From Leifsonia sp. Root112D2 (lineage in GTDB: Bacteria; Actinomycetota; Actinomycetes; Actinomycetales; Microbacteriaceae): a DNA stretch of 64,000 nt. This document shows, piece by piece, positions 55,662 to 64,000 of the stretch. The stretch's first letter is position 1; every line of letters starts with the position of its first letter. The notes beneath the pieces were generated by a model. It saw only the letters and a list, made by a program, of their open reading frames with translations, ran no database searches and was not told the origin of the DNA. The stretch lies in assembly GCF_001424905.1 (NCBI RefSeq), contig NZ_LMCU01000001.1, positions 434,001 to 498,000 on the forward strand, in the 5' to 3' direction. Both the position numbers and the translations under genes were made by a program.

Positions 55662-56629
55662 CGCACCGACCTCTTTCCGCGTTGGATATATACCGCGACG
55701 AGAATGATCACGGCCTGCGCGATCTGCGAATACGCATCCGGCACATTGTGTTTGATGAGGGTGGCGCTGATGAACTGCAGTAGCAGCGCGCCTGCCACCG
55801 TGCCGACGACCTTCACCTGGCCGCCCGTCAGGGGCGTGCCACCGATGACGACGGCGGTGATAGCGGAAAGCTCGATGAGATTGCCGAGCGTCGATGGCAC
55901 GGATGCGCCGAGCCTGGCCGTTCCTATCACCCCGGCGACGGCGGCCAGCCCTGCGGCGAGAACGTATGTGATGAGGAGGATGCGCTTGACCGGCAGCCCG
56001 GCCAGCTCCGCCGCCCTGCGGCTGCCGCCTATTGCCATCAGCTGCTTGCCGAAGGTCGTCTTGTTCACCAGGATCGCCACCCCGAGCACCAGCACGAGCG
56101 CGATGAGAACGCTGTAGGGAACTCCGGCGATCGAGTCACGGCCGAGCGCCAGGATGCCCGGGTCTATCACCGACTTCAACTGCTCGTTTGCCACGAGCAG
56201 TGCGATGCCACGCCCCGCCACCATGAGCGCCAGGGTCGCCACGATCGGCTGCACCCCGATGAAGGCGATCATCGCTCCGTTGATCACGCCTATCACCGCA
56301 CCGATGGCGATGGCGATGAGCACGGCGGGAACGAATCCGTAGCCGATATAGAGAGGTATGACCGCGGCGGCCAGCGCCATGACGGCGCCCACCGAAAGGT
56401 CGATGCCCTCGGTTCCGATCACGAGCGCCATGCCCAGCGCCACGATCAGCACAGGAACGACCTGCACGAACTGGGTGCGGAAGTTGTCGATGGCGAAGAA
56501 ATTGGGCGTGAACAAAAGGTTGTAGATGAGCAGCAGGGCGAGGGCGAAATACACGCCGTATCGCTGAATGTAGCCACGCACGGCGCCGCGCTGCGGCAGC
56601 ACCGTCGTCACGGCAGCGGTCTGGCTCAT
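55658..56629 (-). CDS. Sugar ABC transporter permease (CUT2, YtfT-like)
   Basis: This 323-residue protein has the same membrane layout and the loops LIELSAITAVVIGGTPLTGG and GALLLQFISATLIKHNV. IDLSVGAVMALAAAV is the usual CUT2 helix near the substrate path. It overlaps the genes on both sides by four bases and would pair with the other permease as a heterodimer. Confidence 0.9.
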   Translation of the reverse strand: MSQTAAVTTVLPQRGAVRGYIQRYGVYFALALLLIYNLLFTPNFFAIDNFRTQFVQVVPVLIVALGMALVIGTEGIDLSVGAVMALAAAVIPLYIGYGFVPAVLIAIAIGAVIGVINGAMIAFIGVQPIVATLALMVAGRGIALLVANEQLKSVIDPGILALGRDSIAGVPYSVLIALVLVLGVAILVNKTTFGKQLMAIGGSRRAAELAGLPVKRILLITYVLAAGLAAVAGVIGTARLGASVPSTLGNLIELSAITAVVIGGTPLTGGQVKVVGTVAGALLLQFISATLIKHNVPDAYSQIAQAVIILVAVYIQRGKRSVR

Positions 56630-58257
56630 GCCGTCTCCCCCACGTCTTCTCGCGCAGCGTCATCGCTGTGCGGCTCGTTCCTGTCGCCGGCGAGTGCCGC
56701 GAGCAGGTGTTCCTCGTCAACGTGCACGCCCGTCAGCTCGGTCTCGACCTGGCCGTCCCGCAGCACTATCACGCGTGCCGATCCTTCGACGACCTCCTCA
56801 ACCTCCGAGGAGACGAGCACGATGGCGAGCCCCTCGCCGGCGAGTTCGTCGATGAGTGCCTGCACCTCGGCCTTGGCACCGACATCGATGCCGCGGGTCG
56901 GTTCGTCCAGCAGCAGCACCTTGGGGCTCATCGCCAGCCAGCGCGCGATCATCACCTTCTGCTGGTTGCCTCCCGAGAGTTCTGAGACGATCTGATCGGC
57001 ACTGGAGGCCTTGATGTGCAGTCGCTTCATGAACACGTCGACGACGGCATCCTGCTTGGCACGAGAGGTGAAACCGCCGCGCGAGAGCCGCGGCAGCGCG
57101 GCCAGCACGATGTTGTCGCGCACCGAGAGATTGGGCACGATGCCCTCGGCCTTGCGATCCTCCGGCAACATCACAATGCCGGCCCGGATGGCGGCGGGCA
57201 CGCTTCCGCTGCGCACCACGCGGCCACCCACCTTCACCTCGCCCCGATCGAGCTGCATCACGCCAGACATGGCCTTGAGCGTCTCGGAGCGACCCGAGCC
57301 GAGGAGCCCGCCGAGGCCGACGATCTCTCCGGGCCTGATCTGCAGATCGATGCCCTCGATCTGGTGTTTGCGGCTCAGCTTCGAGGCGATGAGCACGGGT
57401 GGTGCGTCGCTCGAGGTAGCGGCGCTGAACGCGGTGACACCGTTGCGCCCGGCCTTCTCGACAGATCGCCCGAGCATGAGCGAGATCAGCTCCACGCGGG
57501 GCAACTCGGCGAGCGAGCCGGTGTGCACAACCTTGCCGTCGCGCAGCACCGTGACGCTGTCGCAAACCCGGTAGATCTCATCCATTCGATGACTCACGTA
57601 GACAATCGCTATGCCCTGCTCGCGCAGCATGCCGATGACCGAGAACAGCGTCTCAACCTCGCGGGCCTCGAGGGAGGAGGTGGGCTCGTCCATAATCACG
57701 ACGCGGGCGTTGATGCTGACCGCGCGGGCGAGGGCCACCATCTGCTGTATGCCGAGCGCCAGGCTGCGCAGCGGCCGACGCACGTCAACCTGGATGCCGT
57801 AGGTCGTCAGCAGCGTGCGCGCATCCGCGTACATGCGACGAAAGTCGATGAGGCCAAGCCGCGTCTTCGGTTCGCGGCCCAGAAAGATGTTCTGCGCCAC
57901 CGACATGAGCGGAACCAGGTTGACCTCCTGGTAAATGGTGCTCACACCGGCGCGCTGCGCGTCGAGCGGCCGGGCGAAGGCAACGGCGTTCCCGCCGAAG
58001 CGCAGTTCACCCTCATCGCTCTGATAGACGCCCGTGAGCACCTTGATGAGCGTCGATTTTCCTGCGCCATTCTCGCCCATGAGCGCCAGGCTCGCGCCCG
58101 GTGCAAGCGAGAAGTTCACGGAATCGAGGGCGGTGACCCCGGCGAACCGTTTGGTCACCGCTCGCGCCTCCAGTACGGGCACCTGGGCTGCATCGGTTGT
58201 GGGCGTGGCTGTCGCAGACATTCCTGCCCCGGCGGAGGTCGTGGACTCCTTCGTCAC
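56626..58257 (-). CDS. Sugar ABC transporter ATP-binding protein, two-domain (RbsA/YtfR-like)
   Basis: This 543-residue protein has two ABC modules. The first has Walker A GENGAGKSTLI, and its signature region is degenerate (SLALGIQQMVALARA); Walker B is VVIMDEPTSSL. The second has a degenerate P-loop GLLGSGRSE, signature LSGGNQQKVMIARWL and Walker B LLLDEPTRGID. This asymmetry is normal for sugar CUT2 ATPases. It is the first gene after the binding-protein gene in the minus-strand operon. Confidence 0.94.
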   Translation of the reverse strand: MTKESTTSAGAGMSATATPTTDAAQVPVLEARAVTKRFAGVTALDSVNFSLAPGASLALMGENGAGKSTLIKVLTGVYQSDEGELRFGGNAVAFARPLDAQRAGVSTIYQEVNLVPLMSVAQNIFLGREPKTRLGLIDFRRMYADARTLLTTYGIQVDVRRPLRSLALGIQQMVALARAVSINARVVIMDEPTSSLEAREVETLFSVIGMLREQGIAIVYVSHRMDEIYRVCDSVTVLRDGKVVHTGSLAELPRVELISLMLGRSVEKAGRNGVTAFSAATSSDAPPVLIASKLSRKHQIEGIDLQIRPGEIVGLGGLLGSGRSETLKAMSGVMQLDRGEVKVGGRVVRSGSVPAAIRAGIVMLPEDRKAEGIVPNLSVRDNIVLAALPRLSRGGFTSRAKQDAVVDVFMKRLHIKASSADQIVSELSGGNQQKVMIARWLAMSPKVLLLDEPTRGIDVGAKAEVQALIDELAGEGLAIVLVSSEVEEVVEGSARVIVLRDGQVETELTGVHVDEEHLLAALAGDRNEPHSDDAAREDVGETA

Positions 58258-58344
58258 ACTGGGCCTTTCTCATGCAAGTCGTGAACGGTCTGGTCGTGAA
58301 CGGCGTGGCCGATGAACTGTGTTGTCGATGAAGTGCCGGCGTGC

Positions 58345-58370
58345 CGGCGACCGTCCCCCGGCGGTCGCCG
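58345..58370 (-). terminator. Attenuator hairpin between binding-protein and ATPase genes
   Basis: CGGCGACCG pairs with CGGTCGCCG across eight bases. It lies just after the binding-protein stop. Such hairpins often protect the upstream mRNA so the binding protein is made in excess over the membrane parts. Confidence 0.5.
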
Positions 58371-58389
58371 ACACACCGAACCGAGGATG

Positions 58390-59466
58390 CTAGAACGCGG
58401 AGTCGACCTTCGCTGCCGCGTTGGAGGAATCGTACTCGGAGTCTTCGATCACGATGTCCTGACCCACCGGGTCACCGGCGAGGAAGGTCTTCAGCGTGGC
58501 GAAGGCGAGCGGTCCGAAACGCGGGTTCGACTCGACGACACCGTTGTATGCGCCGGCGACGATCTGCGAGACGGCATTCTTGGTTCCATCGACAGAGTAG
58601 ATCTGAATGTCCTTGCCCGGTGCCTTGCCTGCGGCGATGATGGCCGCCTGTGCGCCGAGGCCCATCTCGTCGTTCTCGGCGTAGATCGCCGTGATGTCGG
58701 GGTGCGCCTGCAGCAGCTGTTCGGTGACCGACTGGCCCTTGTCACGGGCAAAGTCACCCGTCTGCTGAGCGACGATCTTGATGTCGGGCGCCTTGGCGGC
58801 AATCTCGTCCACGAAGCCCTTGGTGCGGTCGGTGGTCACACCGTTACCGGAAGAGCCGAGCAGAATCGCCACGTTGCCTTTGGAATCTGTGCCCTTGATG
58901 AGCTGGTCCGCGGCACGCTTGCCCTGCTCCACAAAGTTCGATCCGAGAAAGGAGACATAGTCGGTGCAGGCCGTGGCGTTGAGCTTGCGGTCCACCGTGA
59001 GCACCGGAATGTTCTTGTCACGAGCCGCCTTAAGCGCCGGCTCGAGGCCATCCGAGTTGAGCGGGGCGACGATGAGCACCTGCGCGCCCTGGGCGATGAG
59101 GTCCTGGATGTCTGAGATCTGCTTGGAGAGCGTCGACTGCGCATTGGTGTGAATGAACTTCTTCACGCCGATCTTCGCGGCCTCGTCGGTGATCGACTGG
59201 GTCTCCGCAATGCGGAACGGGTTGTCTTCCTTCTCCGACTGGGAGAAGCCGACGACAGCATTCTTCAGATCGATCTTCTCGCCCTTGTAATCGGCGAGAC
59301 TGCAGGTGGGACCGTTGGACTGCTTGACCTTCTGCGCCGTGTCGGCCGAGTTGCTGGTCTTGCCGGTCGATGTACCGGTGTTGGTGCACCCGGTGAGGGC
59401 GAGGCCGAGAACGGCAACCGACGCGGCTACCCCGAGCAGGTAGCGCGATGTGCGTTTGGTGTTCAT
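58390..59466 (-). CDS. Sugar-binding lipoprotein (YtfQ-like)
   Basis: The protein has 358 residues from the ATG at 59466, after AAGGAAG. The lipoprotein signal ends at LTGC near residue 27. The periplasmic-binding type 1 fold shows AVVGFSQSEKEDNPFRIAET, DRKLNATACTDYVSFLGSNF, AQQTGDFARDKGQSVTEQLL and NDEMGLGAQAAIIAAG. These match YtfQ, the galactofuranose-binding protein, more than ribose or xylose proteins. It should deliver a furanose or other aldose to the permeases. Confidence 0.9.
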   Translation of the reverse strand: MNTKRTSRYLLGVAASVAVLGLALTGCTNTGTSTGKTSNSADTAQKVKQSNGPTCSLADYKGEKIDLKNAVVGFSQSEKEDNPFRIAETQSITDEAAKIGVKKFIHTNAQSTLSKQISDIQDLIAQGAQVLIVAPLNSDGLEPALKAARDKNIPVLTVDRKLNATACTDYVSFLGSNFVEQGKRAADQLIKGTDSKGNVAILLGSSGNGVTTDRTKGFVDEIAAKAPDIKIVAQQTGDFARDKGQSVTEQLLQAHPDITAIYAENDEMGLGAQAAIIAAGKAPGKDIQIYSVDGTKNAVSQIVAGAYNGVVESNPRFGPLAFATLKTFLAGDPVGQDIVIEDSEYDSSNAAAKVDSAF

Positions 59467-59576
59467 GAAGAACCAACTTCCTTGTTGATGCGGTGAGGAG
59501 CAATTCGGCAAGCACCGAAACGCTCAAAACATAGCAACGGAATTCAGAAAAGAAACTCCGCCTCAACAGATTGTTG

Positions 59577-60362
59577 CTAAATCGTGTCCAAAAGTCCAGC
59601 GGCGGGCGCAATATGCACCATCACACCCCGGGCAGAGAAGGCGTCGAGCTGTTCGGCGGGGGCCGCGGCATCCGTCACCAGATGCGCTATCGACTCGGTT
59701 GCGACGGTTTGAATCGCCGAGCGGATGCCGACCTTCGTGTGGTCGGCCAGCACCACGACGCGGTTGCCTGCCGCCGCCATGGCCCGGTCCGCATCCGCCA
59801 CCGTCAGGTTGGGCGTCGAGAGTCCGAAATCGGCGACAAGGCCGTTGCCGGAGAGGAAGGTGCTGTCGGCGTGGATGCCCCGCAACGTGCGGTTGGTCGT
59901 CTCCCCGACGAGCGCCAGAATCGGCGCACGAAGGGTGCCCCCGGTCATGATCACCTGGTTCTCGACCGAGCCGACGAACGCCTCGGCAACGGGAAGCGAG
60001 TTCGTGATGATGGTGAGCCCCGTGCGATCGTGGAGCTGCCCGGCGAGCGCCTCCGTTGTCGTGCCCGGACCCACGATGATGACGTCACCATCGTGCACAA
60101 GGCCCGCCGCCAACAGCCCGATGGCCCGCTTCTCGCTCATGGCCTGGCCGGCCTTCTCGGCATATGGGGATTCGCGTGACGGTGGCCCGGCAATCGCCCC
60201 GCCATGCGTGCGCGTGAGCAGCCCGGCCGAGTCGAGGTAGTCGAGATCACGACGCACCGTGACGGCGGATGTCTCGAGGCGCCTGGCCAGGGACGTGATG
60301 GCGACAGCCCCATCCGCGCGCACGGATTCGAGGATCAACTGACGTCGCTGCGCTGCAATCAC
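59577..60362 (-). CDS. DeoR-family transcriptional regulator
   Basis: This 261-residue protein has the DeoR helix-turn-helix (VAITSLARRLETSAVTVRRD, residues 19-38) and the sugar-phosphate sensor domain with IIVGPGTTTEALAGQL. It is upstream of and on the same strand as the importer genes, and probably represses them until a phosphosugar binds. Two TGATCA sites lie just upstream of its start. Confidence 0.93.
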   Translation of the reverse strand: MIAAQRRQLILESVRADGAVAITSLARRLETSAVTVRRDLDYLDSAGLLTRTHGGAIAGPPSRESPYAEKAGQAMSEKRAIGLLAAGLVHDGDVIIVGPGTTTEALAGQLHDRTGLTIITNSLPVAEAFVGSVENQVIMTGGTLRAPILALVGETTNRTLRGIHADSTFLSGNGLVADFGLSTPNLTVADADRAMAAAGNRVVVLADHTKVGIRSAIQTVATESIAHLVTDAAAPAEQLDAFSARGVMVHIAPAAGLLDTI

Positions 60363-60389
60363 AGCCCCATGCTACAAACGGATCGTCAG

Positions 60390-60410
60390 AAAGTGATCAC
60401 TTTTGATCAA
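60390..60410. promoter_or_regulatory. DeoR operator
   Basis: AAAGTGATCACTTT (60390-60403) is a perfect palindrome and TTGATCAA (60403-60410) a second. The TGATCA cores are ten bases apart, one helical turn, which suits cooperative binding. The DeoR start is 28 bases away. Confidence 0.65.
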
Positions 60411-60434
60411 TTCCATCCTGAAGAGCATGCCCCG

Positions 60435-61076
60435 CTACTCGATCAACGGCATGAAAGCTTGCGCGGAGGGCGAGGCGGCTGCTGAGATCGTTCTCTGGCC
60501 GTCATCCGCCGATTTCTCGCTGTTCTCTTCTTCGAGAACACGGTAGATCGTCGCCCGGGACGTGCCGAGTTCCTGGGCGATCTCCCGAACCGTCGCGCCT
60601 TGCTCCCGCAAGAGCAGCACGCGCTCAACGTTGGTCTGCGAAAGCGCCCTCGGCCGACCACCGACGCGCCCGCGTGCCCGCGCCGCGTAGACGCCCACCA
60701 TGGTGCGCTCGCGCACGAGGTTGCGCTCGAGCTGGGTGAACGCGTGCACGATGGTCAGCAATGCCTTGCCGTCGTCTCCCGAGGTGTCCAGCTCCTCGAC
60801 GATGGATGCGACGCCGACGCCACGACGCCCCAGCAGTTCCAGAAGCGACAGCACATTCGACAGCGTGCTGCCCAGGCGGTCGAGCCGCCACACGACCAGA
60901 GTGTCACCCGCCGCGATGGAATCGAGAGCCTCGGTGAGTTGCGGACGGGTCGGCGTTGAGCTGTTGGGGCTGATGTCCTCGAAGACGCGTTCGACCCCAT
61001 GCTTGCGCAGCAGATCACGCTGAAATTCCGAGCTGTGCTCAAGCGGGTCGACCCAGACGTAACCGACCGTCGTCAT
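60435..61076 (-). CDS. Serine-recombinase homologue lacking catalytic residues
   Basis: The protein has 213 residues from the ATG at 61076. It has a resolvase N-terminal domain and a C-terminal helix-turn-helix (ATVREIAQELGTSRATIYRV). The active-site positions are changed: the Y-x-R-V-S start of resolvases reads YVWVD, so R8 is W8 and the nucleophile S10 is D10; in the DRLGR motif the last arginine is S70. D66, R67 and R44 remain. It cannot make the usual phosphoserine link, so it is probably a DNA-binding regulator or a dead relic. No terminal repeats are seen near it. Confidence 0.85.
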   Translation of the reverse strand: MTTVGYVWVDPLEHSSEFQRDLLRKHGVERVFEDISPNSSTPTRPQLTEALDSIAAGDTLVVWRLDRLGSTLSNVLSLLELLGRRGVGVASIVEELDTSGDDGKALLTIVHAFTQLERNLVRERTMVGVYAARARGRVGGRPRALSQTNVERVLLLREQGATVREIAQELGTSRATIYRVLEEENSEKSADDGQRTISAAASPSAQAFMPLIE

Positions 61077-61156
61077 TGCGCAGATCACCTCGTCAGAGCA
61101 TCAAAGGCCCGCTCAGGTGGCGTGGGCCCGAATGCACGAAATGGTATCACCTGCGC

Positions 61157-61900
61157 TCAAGAGACCACCCTGCCGTCGGCCAGGCGCACGGTGATGTCGG
61201 CCAGGGCCTGCAGCTTCGGGTCGTGGGTCGAGACAAGAAGGGTCATCCCTTCGGAACGCACCAGCGAGATCAACAGCTGCATGATCGCGGCGCCGGTGTC
61301 GGCATCCAGCTGCCCCGTTGGCTCGTCGGCTATCAGCAGGCGTGGCGAGTTGGCCAGGGATCGCGCTATAGCCACCCGCTGCTGTTGGCCGCCCGAAAGC
61401 TCCGCCGGTCGCTGCGCCGCATGGGCCGAGAGACCGACGAGGTCGAGCAGGTCAGCTACCCGCCGCTCGCGTTCGGCGGCATCGACCCTGCGCAGCCGCA
61501 GCGGCAGGCCCACGTTCTCAGCCGCCGACAGCATCGGCAGCAGCCCGAAGGTCTGAAAGACGAACGCCAGCTCATCGCGGCGCAACGCCGTGCGTGCACG
61601 CTCGTCGAGGGCGCTGACCTCGATTCCGTTCACGCTCACCCGGCCCGAACTCGGCGCATCCAGGCCGCCGATGCAATTGAGCAGTGTGGTCTTGCCCGAT
61701 CCGCTTCGGCCCACAAGAACCACGAGAGCACCACGCGGCACGGTGAAGGAGACGTCTCTCAGCGCATGCACCTCGCCGGCGGCGGAGGCATAGCTGCGAC
61801 TCAGATTCTCCACCACGACAACCGGGTCACCGTCGACCGCGGCCGCCCCCGAAAATGTCGCCGCGGCGCCGGATGCCTGTGCCAACGCATCCGCCATCAT
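61157..61900 (-). CDS. ABC transporter ATP-binding protein (LolD/MacB-like)
   Basis: This 247-residue ATPase has Walker A GRSGSGKTTLL, signature LSGGQQQRVAIARSL, Walker B LLIADEPTGQLD and H-loop STHDPKL. The segment FGLLPMLSAAENVGLPLRLR is typical of MacB/LolD ATPases that drive FtsX-like permeases. It is last of three genes and overlaps the next ATPase by four bases. Confidence 0.93.
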   Translation of the reverse strand: MMADALAQASGAAATFSGAAAVDGDPVVVVENLSRSYASAAGEVHALRDVSFTVPRGALVVLVGRSGSGKTTLLNCIGGLDAPSSGRVSVNGIEVSALDERARTALRRDELAFVFQTFGLLPMLSAAENVGLPLRLRRVDAAERERRVADLLDLVGLSAHAAQRPAELSGGQQQRVAIARSLANSPRLLIADEPTGQLDADTGAAIMQLLISLVRSEGMTLLVSTHDPKLQALADITVRLADGRVVS

Positions 61901-62862
61901 CGCTCACCGCCCTGCTTGTTCTCTGCCTTCTTCTCGCTCTCGCCCGGCCAGACTCCCACGTGATCCGACTCGAGCTCAAGCCGCACACGATGCTTGAGGC
62001 CGAGCGAGGCACGAAAGTCGGCGGGAAGCTGCAGCCGCCCCGCCCGGTCGAGCACCGCGAATTCCTCGGCGACCAACGAGGAGGCGCCGGTCTCGTCGAG
62101 CAGGGTGCGTCGGAGCGTCTCAGAGGAAGTGCGGCCGTCGCGGATCGCCACCGTGCGCTGCACCTGACCGGAGACCTCCGCGTCGTGCGTGACTATCACG
62201 ACGGTCGTGCCGAGCTCGGTGTTCGCCGCACGCAACGCGGCGAACACCTCGTTGCCGGTCGCACTGTCCAACTCGCCGGTCGGCTCGTCGGCAAACAGAA
62301 CGCGCGGGCGGTTGGCCAGCGCCACGGCTATCGCCACACGCTGCTGTTCGCCACCGGAGAGTTCGCCGGGGCGGCGGTTCGCCTTGGCGCCCATGCCCAT
62401 CGCGTCGAGAAGGCCTGCCGTGCGCGCACGCCGGTCGTTCGCCCGCACACCGGCGAACGACATCGGAAGCGCGACGTTCTCTGCCGCGGTCAGATAGGGC
62501 AGCAGGTTTCGCGACGTTTGCTGCCAGATGAAACCCACGACGTGCCTGCGGTAGTCCAGCCGCTCGGCCGCAGACATGCGCAACAGGTCCCTCCCCGCCA
62601 CGTGCGCCCGGCCAGCGGTGGGAACATCGAGCCCGGAGAGCACGTTCAGCAGCGTCGATTTTCCCGAGCCGGATGCCCCGATGATCGCGATCATCTCGCC
62701 GGGATCGACGAGCAGGTCGAGGCCCTGTAGCGCCTGCACCTCGATCTGGCCCACCTGGTAGATGCGCACGACGTTGTCGCACACAATCAGCGCATTCGCC
62801 CCGTATTCGGGGTTTGCCGTCGGCATCCCGCTCGGCGCATCCATCGTCGTCGACTTCGTCAT
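61897..62862 (-). CDS. ABC transporter ATP-binding protein with C-terminal AbrB-like tail
   Basis: This 321-residue protein has an ABC domain (Walker A GASGSGKSTLL, signature LSGGEQQRVAIAVAL, Walker B LFADEPTGELD) over residues 25-255. The last 55 residues include VLDRAGRLQLPADFRASLGL followed by KHRVRLELESDHVGVWP, which has the pattern of an AbrB/MazE swapped-hairpin domain. A basic-acidic tail follows. It overlaps both neighbours by four bases. Two separate ATPases with one permease suggest a heteromeric exporter. Confidence 0.88.
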   Translation of the reverse strand: MTKSTTMDAPSGMPTANPEYGANALIVCDNVVRIYQVGQIEVQALQGLDLLVDPGEMIAIIGASGSGKSTLLNVLSGLDVPTAGRAHVAGRDLLRMSAAERLDYRRHVVGFIWQQTSRNLLPYLTAAENVALPMSFAGVRANDRRARTAGLLDAMGMGAKANRRPGELSGGEQQRVAIAVALANRPRVLFADEPTGELDSATGNEVFAALRAANTELGTTVVIVTHDAEVSGQVQRTVAIRDGRTSSETLRRTLLDETGASSLVAEEFAVLDRAGRLQLPADFRASLGLKHRVRLELESDHVGVWPGESEKKAENKQGGER

Positions 62863-64000
62863 ACCGTCTCTCCAACCCGTAGAACCTCACTCAGGCGATC
62901 ACGCCGATGAATCACGAACTCGGCCAGCATGGCCAGCACAAGCAGCACCGCGGTGCCGCCGACGACGGCCGCTATTACCGCGGGCGAGATGCGCAACGTC
63001 GGGGTATCCAGCCCTCCGGCGAGCACATCCAGGCCGAGCGACGGCCCCAGAGCCATGACGGTGCCGATACCGGCGATGATGCCACCGACGACGGCCGCGA
63101 GAACCACGGGAGCGACGTCGGCCAAGGCGAGCCATCGGGTCGCTCCCCTCCCCACTCCGAGGGTGCGCAGCAGCGACAACGCACGCACCCGACTTCGGGT
63201 ACCGGCGATAACGCTCGCCACCAGTGCCATCACCGCGAGCAGCGCGACGGCGCCGACCGAGAGCAGCATCACGTCACCGACCCCTGTCACAAGCGCGAAG
63301 TGGCGGCGTTCCTTCAGCCAGTCGACGCGCGTGTGAATGTCGCTTCGGTCAACGTCGAGCATCGCGGCCGCTCGCGGCGCGCCCGGGCCCATCGCCAGCA
63401 GACTGTTCGCGGTGAGCGGCTCGGGCATGCGCGCCGAGAGTGCCTGCAGGTCCACATAGAGATACGGGCCGTCCAGATAGCCGTCGGGTGCGGCATCCAC
63501 GACACCCACCAGCTTCAGTGGTATGTCACTGTCACCGACATGCACGACGAGCTTCGTCGACACGAGCTGGGAGGCCAACTCGGAGTCGACCACCGCGGGC
63601 AGCGGTTGCGATGCGGATGCCGCGCCCAACTTGCGCAGGCCGCCCAACTCGGGTGCGGGCACCGTTTTCGATGCCTTCGCGGCGCTCGCGAGCACATCGG
63701 CGTATCCGCCGTCCACCGCGAGAAGGGCGCCGATCGCCAGACTCGGGCCGGCCCGAACGTCCACCCGCTTGGCCACGTATGCCGATCCGGCCGCGGTCAC
63801 TCCGCTCGCGTGGGCAACCCGGGCGACCTCGTTCGGGGTCACCGGCGCCTCGACCCGCACCTCTGCTCCGATGCGCTGCCAGGATGCCTGCTCTTGGCCG
63901 GAGCGCACCGTGTCGATGAGCAGACCGCCGCCCACCGCCAGGGCCACGGAGAGCGTCAGGGCCAGCAAGGGCAGCACCGCGAGGCCACCGCCCGCCCGTG
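62859..64000 (-). CDS. FtsX/MacB-like ABC transporter permease (partial)
   Basis: The frame runs off the right edge; about 380 C-terminal residues are present. A membrane helix near the edge (LPLLALTLSVALAVGGGLLI) is followed by a large extracytoplasmic domain of some 190 residues. Three helices then follow, with the FtsX segment TRSRVRALSLLRTLGVGRGA. The frame stays open upstream of a GTG at 63977, and the helix there is more like the middle of a two-repeat FtsX protein than a start. It is the permease of the two ATPases downstream. Confidence 0.88.
   Translation of the reverse strand, partial: RAGGGLAVLPLLALTLSVALAVGGGLLIDTVRSGQEQASWQRIGAEVRVEAPVTPNEVARVAHASGVTAAGSAYVAKRVDVRAGPSLAIGALLAVDGGYADVLASAAKASKTVPAPELGGLRKLGAASASQPLPAVVDSELASQLVSTKLVVHVGDSDIPLKLVGVVDAAPDGYLDGPYLYVDLQALSARMPEPLTANSLLAMGPGAPRAAAMLDVDRSDIHTRVDWLKERRHFALVTGVGDVMLLSVGAVALLAVMALVASVIAGTRSRVRALSLLRTLGVGRGATRWLALADVAPVVLAAVVGGIIAGIGTVMALGPSLGLDVLAGGLDTPTLRISPAVIAAVVGGTAVLLVLAMLAEFVIHRRDRLSEVLRVGETV

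Noticed and set aside
57016..58284. 422-codon plus-strand frame opposite the sugar ATPase
   Set aside because: Antisense shadow of a two-domain ABC ATPase with all motifs in place.
60435..61076. Serine recombinase as evidence of an active mobile element
   Set aside because: Catalytic residues are missing and no terminal repeats, att sites or cargo boundaries are visible.

Overview
The window is GC-rich, gene-dense DNA from a high-GC actinobacterium, most likely Microbacteriaceae. The clues are the order tRNA-Trp, secE, nusG, rplK, rplA, the actinobacterial NusG with a long acidic N-terminus, frequent GTG starts, four-base ATGA/GTGA overlaps inside operons, an interspersed GGTCGAGTA-type repeat, and very frequent GGATGC/GCATCC words. 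No plasmid or phage backbone is visible. The genus cannot be read from the sequence.

Region 1 (1-15.7 kb) looks like a plant-glycoside utilisation island. A LysR gene is divergent from a monocupin quercetin 2,3-dioxygenase followed by an esterase. An IclR regulator and a carboxymuconolactone-decarboxylase-like protein come next. A five-gene operon follows (two short-chain dehydrogenases, two fumarylacetoacetase-fold hydrolases, a GH78 alpha-L-rhamnosidase). Facing it are a metallo-beta-lactamase-fold hydrolase and a second esterase. A tightly overlapped operon of two Gfo/Idh/MocA dehydrogenases and a TIM-barrel sugar isomerase/epimerase is divergent from a ROK regulator. Together these could remove rhamnose from a flavonol glycoside, open the flavonol, hydrolyse the resulting depside and oxidise the sugars. 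Two promoter regions (3.3 and 11.3 kb) carry nearly the same operator.

Region 2 (15.7-22.5 kb) is mixed: a YqaJ-type nuclease, a TetR/membrane-protein cassette with three operator copies and flanking 33-base direct repeats, a Pr6Pr membrane protein, a quinone oxidoreductase, a GNAT acetyltransferase and a secreted S53 (sedolisin) protease.

Region 3 (22.5-37 kb) is core genome: rplA, rplK, nusG, secE, tRNA-Trp, an aspartate-type aminotransferase and, further on, two MaoC-type hydratases and murB. Between these halves sit an ABC exporter with its own two-component system, and a second two-component system with PspC-domain membrane proteins.

Region 4 (37-54.6 kb) is accessory. It repeats one theme, a small TetR or MarR regulator next to one NAD(P)-dependent enzyme, with a palindrome between or beside them (NmrA-like, aldo/keto reductase, epimerase, two F420-reductase-like proteins). 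It also holds a toxin-antitoxin pair, a DNA-alkylation repair operon with an ECF sigma factor, several decayed genes (GNAT, XRE, glyoxalase, SRPBCC), and a 27-codon gene with its own palindrome-rich promoter and strong terminator.

Region 5 (54.6-64 kb) carries a YtfQ-YtfR-YtfT-YjfF-like sugar ABC importer with a DeoR regulator, a serine-recombinase homologue lacking its catalytic residues, and a MacB/LolD-like ABC system cut by the window edge.
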